Below are positions 48,150 through 58,737 of a stretch of 64,000 nt of DNA, in pieces (position 1 is the stretch's first letter; the number at the start of each line of letters is the position of its first letter). The notes under the pieces were generated by a model, which made no database searches, was not told where the DNA came from, and worked only from the letters and a program-made list of their open reading frames with translations. Both the position numbers and the translations under genes were made by a program. Source of the stretch: Acacia acuminata (taxonomy: Eukaryota; Streptophyta; Magnoliopsida; Fabales; Fabaceae); the NCBI GenBank assembly GCA_019022655.1, contig JAFJYI010000026.1, positions 3,224,001 through 3,288,000 on the forward strand. Direction: 5' to 3'.

Positions 48150-49265
48150 TTGCGTTTCGTAGTGGTTAAACAAAGTAAACGTTACAAAATTAATCGTTTT
48201 GTAGCGGTTCAATAAAGACCGCTACCTAAACCGCGACAAGTTTTTCACATTTGTCGCGGTTATGTGTAACCGCTACAAAATGAACGACCATTCAAATTCG
48301 TAGCGATTCTTAAGGTAGACCGCTACAAAATAATTAATCATAGCGGTGAGTTTTGTAACCGCTACTAATTTAATAATTTTTTTTTAAAAAAATCCAAACT
48401 AATTAGTTTAGCGATAAACTAATTAGATTGGAATTTTTCCTTATTCCAAAAAAAATATTCTCAATTTTTTTCTTTAAATCAGGAATAACAGGTTTATTGA
48501 AATTTCCCTAAAAGAGTCGATCTTAATTAATTTAGGAATAATAAGTTTTGAAGATTTGGATTCATTATAGCCACCGATGTTCCAAGAAAAACTCACCGAC
48601 TCATTTTGATCGAGATATTTTAACGAAACAACGGTGGCTATAATGGATCCAATCTCCAGTGGCATGTTAGACATATTTAGAGGAGTAGAAGTCTTCAAAG
48701 TTAATAGAATATCGAACGGATTGTCTTTGAAGGAACCTTCTCGGCTTGAACGATGAGAAGACAGACAAATATCTGCACCACTCATCTCCCGAGATCGGTC
48801 TGCAGATATATGCCCGTCTTTTCTTTTTGAGAACAAAGCCGATTTAGAATATTTTTGAACATTATAATTGTTGTACGGATGGAATTGGCTATTTATAGAC
48901 TAAAGTTTGTAGCGGTTATTGTGAGAACCGCTACCAAATTTGAAGTTTTGACGCGGTCAACGTGTCGCTTTCTTCTAACCGTGACAAAGGTGTGTCGTTT
49001 CGTGATTTGGTAACGGTTATTTTGACATAACCGCTACGAAACAACCACGACGGACTTCGCGCCATAACGGGTCAAGGCTGGCGCCATATTTGTAGCGGTT
49101 GGGTTTTGTGAACCGTGACAAAAAGCGAAGCAAAATGGTCAGCATTTTGGCGGCAATGCTTCCGTTACTAATTTGTGGCGGTTTGGGTTTAAACCGCTAC
49201 TAATTTGTTAATTTGTAGCGGTTTTTCTTGACCGCTACAAGCTCACCGCGACAAACGTTACGTTT
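48150..49265. repeat. CACTA-2 right subterminal repeats
   Basis: GTAGCGGTT / AACCGCTAC units at 48150-48370 and 48905-49265, the counterpart of 40615-41735. The stretch between (48370-48900) is AT-rich at first, then has a minus-strand frame (48474-48836) without motifs. Confidence 0.85.
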
Positions 49266-49771
49266 TTTTGTAGTGGTAGAAGACGCAACAAACGGTCTAA
49301 GAATGGACCAAAGCAACACCAAACGGTCTTACCAAGGACTAAACAATACTCCAAATATCTCACCATAGATAAAGACCAAACGAAAGAATGCAACCAAAAG
49401 AAGGTGAAACGCACAAACCCAAATCTGAAATCATGAGATACGAGAACGAAACCACGCGGGGTAAAAGAAGCAGAAATTCTGAAAAGATAAGCACCAACCA
49501 CAAGCATGACACCCAAGACCAAAAAAAAAAAAAAAAAAAACCCAAAGCACACTTCACAAATGTGCCTGAAAACATAACAAATGAAACAAATGAAGAACCT
49601 AGCTACTAGAAAATAAGTGAACATGCACGTAACGTAACACCGATGATGCTGAAATAGTAGAAACAACTGAACTCTATCTCACAGCATAGCCTTTAAAGCA
49701 AAAACCGGCCTACACACATTGAGAATGAGGGCTTCACATCAAAGAACGAAGCACAACCAGAAAAATAAGAA

Positions 49772-49775
<4 letters not shown>

Positions 49776-49828
<53 letters not shown>
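49776..49828. repeat. (CT)n microsatellite
   Basis: Fifty-three bases of uninterrupted CT, lying in the leader of the minus-strand retrotransposon. Confidence 0.98.
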
Positions 49829-49829
<1 letters not shown>

Positions 49830-49876
49830 AAAATTGAACTCGAACGGGAGAGGACTCGGGAATAAGGAACCCTAGA

Positions 49877-49888
49877 GCTCTAATACCA
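49877..49888 (-). other. Primer-binding site (initiator tRNA-Met type)
   Basis: GCTCTAATACCA on the + strand is TGGTATTAGAGC on the minus strand, one base from the common plant copia primer site. It lies directly next to the 5' LTR and fixes the element's orientation. Confidence 0.8.
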
Positions 49889-50165
49889 CATTGAGATTGA
49901 AGGATTACATTGAAGCATGTGAGAAATACTAATATTATTTATCCTTTAGAATAAAAAAGAGTACAAAGAGGCCTTTATATGCACAAACTAATAGGCTAAC
50001 CCTAACCTTAAAATCTATCATAATCCAATCTAATCAAATCAGATCAAATCATAATCTCTTAAAGATATATTTCTAAAATATAATATTAATATATAATCGT
50101 AATAAATACTAAACAATATCTCTAATAGTAATTAATTAATATTTCTAAACTTAATTTTCTCAACA
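49889..50165 (-). repeat. 5' LTR of the non-autonomous retrotransposon
   Basis: Nearly identical to 40187-40449; ends in TTTCTCAACA at 50165 on the + strand. The first two bases of the pairing end are changed (CA in place of TG). Confidence 0.83.
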
Positions 50166-50288
50166 CTTGTCTTGAACTTATTTTGTATTATGTTTTTTGT
50201 TGAAAATGAATACACAGTAAGAAGGAACGAATAAGTATATTGACCAAGACTTTCGTTGGTTGTGCATAATTAAAAATTAATCTTCAAC

Positions 50289-50782
50289 TCTGGACATACA
50301 ATATAGTACACATTGGATAACACAAATCAGTTTATCTATAAACATCATTGCCTGCGCCTCTAATATATATACTCAACTGCCATGATTAATAAAGGGGACG
50401 TTTGATGAAAGACTGGCTTCTAATGCTAATAACAGTATATAAACCTTCGATAATGGAGTCAATGTTCTAGCTGTCAGTCTGTCATATGAAGAAGATAATT
50501 ATGATGATGTGAAGCTTCTAATTTCTTTTATTATTTTCTTCAATTAGGGGAATTATGTAATTTACATAAGGGACGCTATAGCAACCTTTCAGTAATACTA
50601 CAAATTAATTGACCAAGACTTCATTGGTTGTAGCTTAGTAGTATGTATGTATATGCAAAAGTCAACTGTGATTAATTCATTGATTAATATAATTTGATCA
50701 GCATTGTAATGTTGGGTGTAGCTATACACTTCCAATAATTCAGTTAACAGATGGGGTGGTTTCCAAAAAATCTAATGGCATG

Positions 50783-50816
<34 letters not shown>

Positions 50817-50975
50817 GCTATCCGATGATCTCTAACACTATTGATTATTAGATTATATATAAAATATGTGATATTTTGATATCTTATAGGTATAAAATGA
50901 CGCAAGTTTGAATTTTATTTTACAATTTATTAAGAAAATACATTAAAAATTTAGAATTTTAGAGTCACATTAGAG
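50289..50975 (+). repeat. Spacer repeat copy 2 (first copy at 23452-24110)
   Basis: Same order and orientation as copy 1, with a longer CT/TA microsatellite (about 50782-50816). After 50975 the two copies diverge. Confidence 0.8.
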
Positions 50976-51523
50976 GTATGTCAGTCATTTTATAAAAAAT
51001 TCAATGATAAAAAATTATCTACTAGATGGAAATATTAGAAAAGGCATTAGATAGAGATACTTGAGAGGCCCCAGAAACCCAGATCCGACACGAACATCGT
51101 TGTGTGTTGCTGGAAGGGCAGGCTATGAGGCAATAAATTACACTATATATTGATCAAATGCATGACTTTCTTCTTGATAACTTTTAACTCCTATATGATG
51201 AAGAAAATTCAAATTAATGATAGCTTGCAAATAGATTTGATGCAATATTTTTATCTCCCCACAAAATTATGAAACTGATCATTAATTCATTCATAAAGTC
51301 TAACATGTTCAGAGATAGAAATTAGAAAGGCTTTCACACCGAATAAATTCTGTAGAATAGCAAATAACACCAATTCAGAGAGGAAGATAGCGAGCTTCCG
51401 AAAACTGAGAGAAAACCTTCAATTTGCAATATGGAGATTATATTGTACAAAACAGAAAAAGCTGGGATGCAAGTTTTTGCTCCCATTCCTTTTGAGGTTA
51501 AGGGCTAAACTCTCTTGATGTAA
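50976..51523. other. Intergenic, no gene recognised
   Basis: AT-rich. Short frames without motifs. Confidence 0.4.
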
Positions 51524-51839
51524 TAAAATAAAGGGTTAAGTACCAATTTTGCCCCGGAAGTATACGCCAGGACCAATTTTGCCCGAAATGATTTTTTTAG
51601 GAATGTTGCCTCGGAAGTATAAAAACATAGTAATGTTGCCCCTTTGTTAACAGCCCTAATGATCAAACATTAGTTGACCGCATTATGCTAACATGGATTA
51701 TCTACGTGGCATCTTTGTAAATTTTTTAAGTAGCAATTTTGCCTTTGAAAGTACACGCTCATAAGCAATTTTGCCCTGGATGTTTTTTTTTTTGTCTCAA
51801 CATTGCCCTGGAAGTCTAAAAACATATGATATGATTAAA

Positions 51840-52000
51840 TAATTTATTTATCTTCCTTAATCTCTCAAAAAAAAAAGTCAATCTAGTGTTATAATTAGGA
51901 CCGGAGGTAGTATGAATAAGTAACTTATTTAGTTTTCTTAATTTCTTCAAAACAAGTCAACCTGGTCTTATAATTATAATCATGACAGGAGGGAGTAGGT
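51840..52000 (-). mobile_element. Stowaway-like fragments (two tandem ends)
   Basis: Two related segments of about 90 bp end in GGACCGGAGGTAGTA (near 51912) and GACAGGAGGGAGTA (near 51998), like inverse Stowaway termini. Confidence 0.5.
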
Positions 52001-52106
52001 GTGGCAATTATTATTTTTTTTTAAAAAAAAGTAAACATAGCCTACTCCTTCTTCCTTGGTAGCTTGCGGAATTTATCTAGAAAAAATGTTTTGAACAAAT
52101 CGAATT

Positions 52107-54420
52107 TGTCGAACAAAAGATCACAAGCATTCCCCAATCAAACATTTATCTTAATACAATATTTTGATAGTTAAACCCTATTTAAAATAGGTGAATTTGT
52201 GGTCTCAAATTTTGAGATGAGTTTATTCTATTTTTTAATTTTTCTTAGGATTAGAAAAATGATTTTGCATCATAAAAACAAATCAAATAAAATCATAAAA
52301 AATTTAAAAGAGCAAGAAAGTATTATAAAAATACCTAAATAAATTTTGAAATCAATGATAATTAAATCAACTAAGTCTTCATGAAAGTAAATAAATTTCA
52401 CAAGGCTTCATAATTAATCAAGGGACCTTAAACACCAATTATTATAATTTATTAAGAGACTAAATTTTCTAATACCCTATATTTAATACTTAACTCATAT
52501 TTAAATCATAAAGGACCATGAAGAATTATCAAAACACTTGAAACAATTAAGGGGCAATTACCAACAATTAAAGAGCAATTAAAATTACACTAATGGAATA
52601 TTTAGGTAATTCTTTACAATTAATGTTAATAGTCACCAATTAAAGATGTATTAGAATAATTAAAGGTCAAGGACCAATAAGGGGTTAGGATTAGCATAAA
52701 GATGATTACTAATGATCATGATTAAATTAGTAACCAATCAAATAAATTTAATAACACCTAAAACACCATTTTAGGATTAATGACCAACGATTAAGCTAAT
52801 TAAAGACTAAACCCAAAGAGCATTTTGCTTAATTGCTAACCAATCACCAAAGTCATCTAGTTACAAATATACTTAGAGTAACTAGGAAATTAGAACACCA
52901 AGTTGGGAAATGCATGAAGGTGGAGAGGAACAAAAGATCAAAGCACTCTTGGGGCCAAAAGCTTTACACATGGGGACAATTTTGACACCAAGGCAAGAGG
53001 CTTTGGTGAAAAATCAAAGGAGGAAGAATGGGGGGAGGAGGTAGGCCACGTTTTTGGCTCAGCTGGAGGGAGAATTCAGACTTAAAGCCATGGCCAAAAA
53101 TGAGAGATGTGTAAGTTAGAGAATTACAAGATTGCCATAGCCTTTTGCTATAAATAGGGGCTTGAGTCTTCATATTCTCCACACCAAAGCAAGCAAAGAA
53201 ATCTGAAATAGAGAGTTGAGAGTAAGAGTGAGGAGCTTCTTGAAGGGGTAGCAAAGTTCTTGGTAAGTTCTCTAGCTCTAGCTTTAAGTTCTAGTTCTTA
53301 AATTCTTAGATAGAAGTAGCTTAGATCTTAAAAATACTAGGATAATTTTATTTACATGTTTTTATAGTCAAAATTAGCTTTATTTCGAAAAAATGATGAG
53401 GGAGGTCATATAGCAAAATTTCTGGAAGAAAATCATTAAAACAACGAAGTTCGCGAAATTTCATCGGTTTCGGAATCTCTGGAGGCAGTGAGGAAGACGC
53501 CAGAATTTCATATTGCAAATATGGTCAAAAAATTCTGATAAAATTCATGGTTAAAATAGACATATAGAGATTTTTAAATATGTCAATAACATGTCGAAAT
53601 TATTTCTGTACAGAGAGATAAAAATCCTCAAAGTAAGGCTACGAATTTCTGGAAAAATTCTGGACAAAGGCTCAAAACTTTAAAACTGGGAGTGAACCAT
53701 GGAATCTGGGCAAAATTGGTTATTATTACTTGAAAATAGACATCCTAAGGATTCCATGAAATTTTACGGATCCTCGTTTCGATGTTCCTAGAATTATTTA
53801 TGAATTTTCAAAGATCGATTAATATCTGATCAGAATTGCTGGGCCTGCGTTTTTAGAAAATTGAAGGGGATCTACCAAGGGAAAAAGGGTCTCTAGTGAC
53901 TAGGATACCCTCTAGAATATTATTGTTGAGTTAATAAATGCGGTATTACCATTATAGGACAAACGTGATCACGATGAGACGCCAGCGACATCAACGACTA
54001 AGGTAACTAACTCGATGTTTATCGTATACCTATATGTGTGATAGTTGTACTCCTAGACTGAAATTCTGTTTTTTAAAAGTATTGATCATACATAACGGGT
54101 TATGGTGTTGATAACGCCGTTGAGTTTTCCTATCGCCGAGGACACGATCTCATGAGATAAGTGCATTGCTCACTCACCTTAGCTTCGGGTTCCGGAGTGA
54201 ACGGGATCGAGGACAGGCGGCCGATGTAGGAGACTACGGAGGAGCCTTTTTGATTTGTACTGAACAATGATAACATTTGAAAGATTTTGTACCGCTGTTA
54301 ATAGCCAACTCTTACACTACGGTGGATGTTTATCGCTTACTTTTCTAAATACTATTTACTTCCGATGCTCTACTCTGATCAAATATTTCTGAAAACGCTT
54401 CCAAAAATTGGGATGTGACA
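52107..54420 (+). repeat. LTR of the TGTAATACCC family, left end uncertain
   Basis: From about 52154 it matches 58770 onward, and 53130-54420 matches 60420-61907 closely (for example TCTAGCTCTAGCTTTAAGTT and GATGCTCTACTCTGATCAA). It ends in GGGATGTGACA at 54420. TATAAATAG lies at 53149-53157. About 0.7 kb present in the 58.7-kb copy is missing near 52870-53130. No target duplication was confirmed. Confidence 0.7.
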
Positions 54421-55096
54421 ATAATCACTCGCCTGTGGAATTATCTATGCAAACGATTAACGAACCTCTAGTGCATTGTAAGCAGAGAGACTGGGAAAAT
54501 AAAGCTTATAAAAAGTGTCAAATACAATTAATTAGGGTTGTTAATGGAGGGGCAACATTGCTACATTTTTAAACTTCCCGGACAACGTTGAGACAAAAAA
54601 AAAATTCTAGGGAAACATTGCTCCTGGATGTGTACTTCCGAGATAAAATTGCTACTTAACTCAAAAAAAAAGTGAAAAAGATGCCATGTAGACAATCTAC
54701 GTTAGCATAATTAGGTCAACTAACGTTTGACCGTTAGAACAATTAATGAAGGGGCAAGATTGCTACGTTTTTATACTTCCAGGGTAACATTGCTCCAAAA
54801 AAAACTTCCAAGGCAAAATTAGTCTTGGGCATGTACTTTCGAGGCAAAATTGGTACTTAACCCTAAACTAAATATATAAATATTTGATCTATTTATAATT
54901 GTGATGTGTTATTTGTTAATATATATTTAGTCATGGTAAAGGTGTAAAAAATAACCATGATCTTTTTCAAAAAGTGTGGTTGGCACTGTAATTAAATTTT
55001 GAGTGTAAAAATACACAGACTTTCTTGACCTTATAGCCTTTAAAAAAATCTTGGTAAAGCACCAAAAAACTACAACAACAACTACTATACTACTTT

Positions 55097-56773
55097 TGTA
55101 GGATAGAATATCACCAAGAGATGGTGAATTGGGGATTTAAAAATCTTTTCAGATACCCCTGAACTTAACACAAAGAAATAGAGACTAACAGAGAGAGAGT
55201 ATGAGAAAGATGAACACAAGAGATTTATACTAATTCGGTCTCAACTCTTGACCTACGTCTAGTCCCTAGACTCTCTGGAATTTTCACTATCACTTCAATC
55301 GATTACACACCTTGTACTCAAAAGTAATCATCTCACTAAGATTCACTCTTCCATACAAGTTGTAATAAGATAATTCAATCTCAAAGTCCCAATACTTTGA
55401 AATTCTTACAATGATTTATAATGAGAATTGAACTCTCTAAAAGTGCAAATAGATAAACACTGAAGTTTAGTATATCCGAAGATATTACACAAATGAGTGA
55501 AACCAAAAATGCGTTTTGATCGTTTGAGCGTTTGTGTTTCCGATGGTTGGAACAAATTGAGTGCTTCAGCTTATATGTAGTGAGGGCATTTAATGATCTT
55601 TGGAAGCTTTTAATGCACTGTTGAGAGTAATGAATATAGCCATTGGACTTGAGTCTCGTTTGTTACACGATGCTTGATTCGTTTGCAAACATTATTTGTT
55701 GACATTCCTTATGTTCTTCCTGTTGGATGATCTGGCGGTCAAATGAGGAAAGAAACTATTAATGCTTTTGGAATGTGCAGAGAATGATCTACCAAATCCA
55801 TGCTTCATTTTCTGAACCAACATTTAATGCATATGATGTAATCACTTTCTTTTTATTAATCTTCGGTTGATCCATTATCTAATCATTTGAAACTTACTAG
55901 CAAACTAATTAAATATAGTTAGGAATAATAATGAGTAATGATATAAAGTATACAAATCATACTTGAAGATTTAGCATTTATGGACACGGTGATTATAAAA
56001 CAGAGATGCATTACACTCGAGTTAATTTTTTCAAGCAAACTGGAGTACATAACTCAAGTTAAGCATTCTAGGCTCGAGTCACTGGATCATCTTATTTGAA
56101 AATACTATTAAAGTTTAAATGAAGATATCTTTGTATAACTTAGGCTCGAGGTTAAAACATTTGACTCAAGTGCATGACTCGAGTCAATTAAGATTAGCTC
56201 GGGTTAAGTTCTTCTTTCACAAATGAACTTCGAGATAACATTTTGAAAATGGTTTGAATCGAGTAAGCTCAAGTCATTAAGTGACTAACTCAAGTCACCT
56301 TAGTTCATTTGAAAAAGTGTTTTCAAATCTATGCTCGGGTTAAAGACAATGGCTCGAGTCATGGACTTATATATTTTGAAAATAAGTTTGAGTCCACAAA
56401 ATATGACTTGAGTCAAATAGCACACGCTCAAGTCACTATCGCTTCTTAAAATATTTCACAAGGGCTTATGACTCAAATTAACCATGATTGGCTCGAGTCA
56501 ATATAAGTTTAAAATACTTTGATAGCTCTCTACCTTACACTGACTCGAGTTATGCAACCTGAAACTCGAGTCAAGTTGAGTTCAAATATTTTGATAACTC
56601 TTTGTCTTGAGTTAACTCAAGTTTTATAACCTAAAACTCAATTCAATTCGGTAGTGCTTTGACAGTAAGTTTTTGGTTAAGTTTGAACAAGTTTAAAGGC
56701 ATTTTTAACTTAACCATTAACTTTATTTTGTTTACAATTATCAATTATTATTAAAACACATAGAAAACTAACA
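55097..56773 (-). repeat. Second Sirevirus-type LTR, minus strand (1677 bp), probably solo
   Basis: On the minus strand it starts TGTTAGTTTTCTATGTGTTT and ends near CCCCAATTCACC ... CCTACA, matching the LTR at 6746-8663 at both ends. The flanks ACTTT (55092-55096) and AATTT (56774-56778) agree at 4 of 5 bases. No internal element region adjoins. The palindrome array lies at 56015-56645, about 130 bp from the LTR start. Confidence 0.82.
56015..56645 (-). repeat. Paired CTCGAG-core palindromes with GACTCGAGTC-type arms
   Basis: Pairs start at 56052/56072, 56144/56164, 56177/56197, 56267/56288, 56333/56352, 56406/56426, 56471/56491, 56543/56564 and 56615/56636, with a single motif at 56015. Spacing within pairs is 19-21 bp. 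The last intervals between pairs are 73, 65, 72 and 72 bp; earlier ones are irregular. The core is the same as in 6841-7736 but the arms differ. Confidence 0.88.
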
Positions 56774-58737
56774 AATTTTATTTAATATTTCAAACGGTCA
56801 GTTCAATTATGCATTTTTATACCATACGGTCCAAAATATGATTTAATTGTTTTTTTTTTTTTTTTTTTTTTTGGGTGAAAATATGAGTTAGACAATTAAT
56901 AAGTTATTTATTAAACCACTTTCCATATTTTTAGCTAGAATAAAAAAAAAAAAATTCTCAAAACTCATTAACTCGATTCAAAAAACTAAGGAAAAAAAAA
57001 TCTATTTTGTCCATGTTAATCAAATACTTCCTCAAAAAAGTTTCCTATATTCCCACATTAACATAGAAGAGAGGCAAACGGAAAAATTGGAATAAAGCAT
57101 CAATTTGATAGATGACTACCTCGGACCACAAATTAAAACTCCTCCTCAAACTGCTTTATATACAGGATCGGAGGGCCAGGAGAGTATGTTAGGGCATCAT
57201 CAACGGACCTGATATATCATACAAGACTCTCACTGTAGGGGTAGTTTGAAAGAAAAATAATAAATATGGGAGGCAAAAAAATATAAGAAAAACTGAGGTC
57301 TTGTATATAATTCGAAACCAAAGCAAACTCCCAATTAGCACATAAACGTAGGATCAGAGGGAGTAACTCCTTTGATATCCACAATTCCATTAAAACTTCA
57401 CAATTTTGGAGACACATAAGATGTTGAGATATTATGTATCATTTTATATCCCTAATATACTAAAATCATAGAAACATCAAAATTGTACCATTTTATGTAA
57501 CTCCTCAGAAAATTTTAAATAAGATAATTTTGTTGTTTTAATAAAAATATGAGATTTATGTGATATGTGAAATATACAATTCTTGTTGGAAATTAAACAA
57601 AGAGAACCGTGAGTCGGGTGGCATTGATGGCGGTGGAATGAGTTGGAGGCAGAGAGTTTGGAATATTAGGTTTGATTTTGATCAGCTCAAGTTAAAATTA
57701 CCAAACTACCCTTCTGCAAATATTTTAAAGAAAATACATAACAGCAACGTTTTCTTTCCCCCTTTCCTCGAGAGAAGAAAGAGCAGAGAGTGATAAGGAT
57801 TATAAAATTATTTTTATAACAAAATCATTTTTATTTTATTTTATCTAGATCTACCCAACAAAATTAATTCAGGTATGTATATGATGCGTGAGTAACATGT
57901 CTTGAGTTACTAATGTTATTTTTCTTATAAATGATCAAATTACAAATATAAGGATAAATATCTATAATTGTGGCAACTTATATGCATCATAGTTGGGCTG
58001 ACATTAGATACACTTAATTATACTTGAGGAAAACTAATAATTAAGGATTAGAAAATTATTTTCCGAAAAACAATCAAATTAATTATATAAAAAAGAATGG
58101 CCCCTTCTCAATTATTTTTGCTTGCTTATTTTCTTTTCAAGTACAGTTGGAAGGCTTTGATTGGAGGAAGGAAAGCAGCTGAGAGAATTGGAAAAGGAGA
58201 GAAGCCGCCTCGCCTCCGTTAAAGTCAGATGCACTGCAGTGCTTACTGCTTGCTGCTCACTGAATTCGACAATTGCCGTTGTCGTTTTTTTATTGAAACA
58301 ACGAGCATGTGCTACGCTTGTAAGGGAGCTTGTAGATATTGATATGTTTGTTTTCTTTTATTTCATTCTTAATTATATTATCATAAATAATTCATCAATA
58401 TTCCTAAATACCTCATTGTGTTGCAAATAATATTTGTGTACTTCTCCACTTTTTTTTTGGGGGGGGGATTGTAGATTGATCTGAAGTCATTTCATCTTAA
58501 TTTTAAAACTCACACCTCCTATAAGGAACAAATATTTTGGAATGAAGAAATCACTACATGATCTCAACAATAATATATCCTTCCATGCTTACTCTCACAT
58601 GATACATTAAAATTTCATGACATATCCAAATTTTTTAGACCTACTTTTACGTTTACGCACAACTAATTTAATACATCCCTACTTTTCACTTTTGATGATG
58701 GAACATATAATTAAAGAAACATTTCATTGCATGAAGT
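56774..58737. other. Intergenic, no gene recognised
   Basis: Poly-T run near 56850-56872. 57396-57485 resembles 24099-24185. The frame at 58161-58430 has a hydrophobic segment but no family match, and is followed by a T9/G8 run near 58452. Confidence 0.45.

Larger units (their letters stand above)
40594..49275 (-). mobile_element. CACTA-2 transposon (8682 bp, TSD GTA)
   Basis: Termini CACTACAAAAAAATGG (40594) and TTTTTTTGTAGTG (49275). GTA flanks both ends exactly (40591-40593, 49276-49278). It sits in the internal part of the small retrotransposon. Two minus-strand genes are present, a proline-rich second-type gene (48074-45965) upstream of TNP2 (45387-41950), the reverse of the order in CACTA-1. 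Repeats with GTAGCGGTT / AACCGCTAC cores lie near both ends and also between the genes. Confidence 0.93.
49279..49888 (-). other. Internal region of the small retrotransposon
   Basis: Contains an A-run at 49520-49540, the (CT)n tract at 49776-49828 and the primer-binding site at 49877-49888. No gag-like motif was seen in either strand. Confidence 0.55.
40187..50165 (-). mobile_element. Short non-autonomous LTR retrotransposon, carrying CACTA-2
   Basis: LTRs of about 263 and 277 bp (40187-40449 and 49889-50165) match nearly throughout. On the minus strand the 5' LTR at 49889 is followed by TGGTATTAGAGC, a primer site for initiator tRNA-Met, and the 3' LTR is preceded by a purine tract (AAGGGGGAAG). 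Without CACTA-2 the internal part is only about 0.75 kb (40450-40593 plus 49279-49888) with no gag or pol. The flanks GTTGT and CTTGT form a 4/5 target duplication. It probably used enzymes of an autonomous copia relative. Confidence 0.82.
51533..54863. mobile_element. Long-TIR Mutator-like element, enlarged by an LTR
   Basis: Arms of about 300 bp (51533-51835 and 54515-54863) are imperfect inverse copies with termini GGGTTAAGTACCAATTTTGC. The flanks TAAAATAAA (51524-51532) and TAAACTAAA (54864-54872) form a 9-bp duplication with one mismatch. No transposase was found. The middle holds Stowaway-like pieces (51840-52000) and a gypsy-type LTR (about 52107-54420). Confidence 0.82.

Noticed and set aside
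49235..49666. Minus-strand 143-codon frame rich in Phe and Val
   Set aside because: It crosses the CACTA-2 end and the retrotransposon interior, and includes an A/T run; no motif.
51020..51120. Second ankyrin gene start (MEILEKALDRDT)
   Set aside because: Twelve codons before a stop, with no ankyrin repeat following; too short to support.
58161..58430. Possible small membrane protein
   Set aside because: One hydrophobic stretch only, AT-rich tail, no homology I recognise and no promoter.
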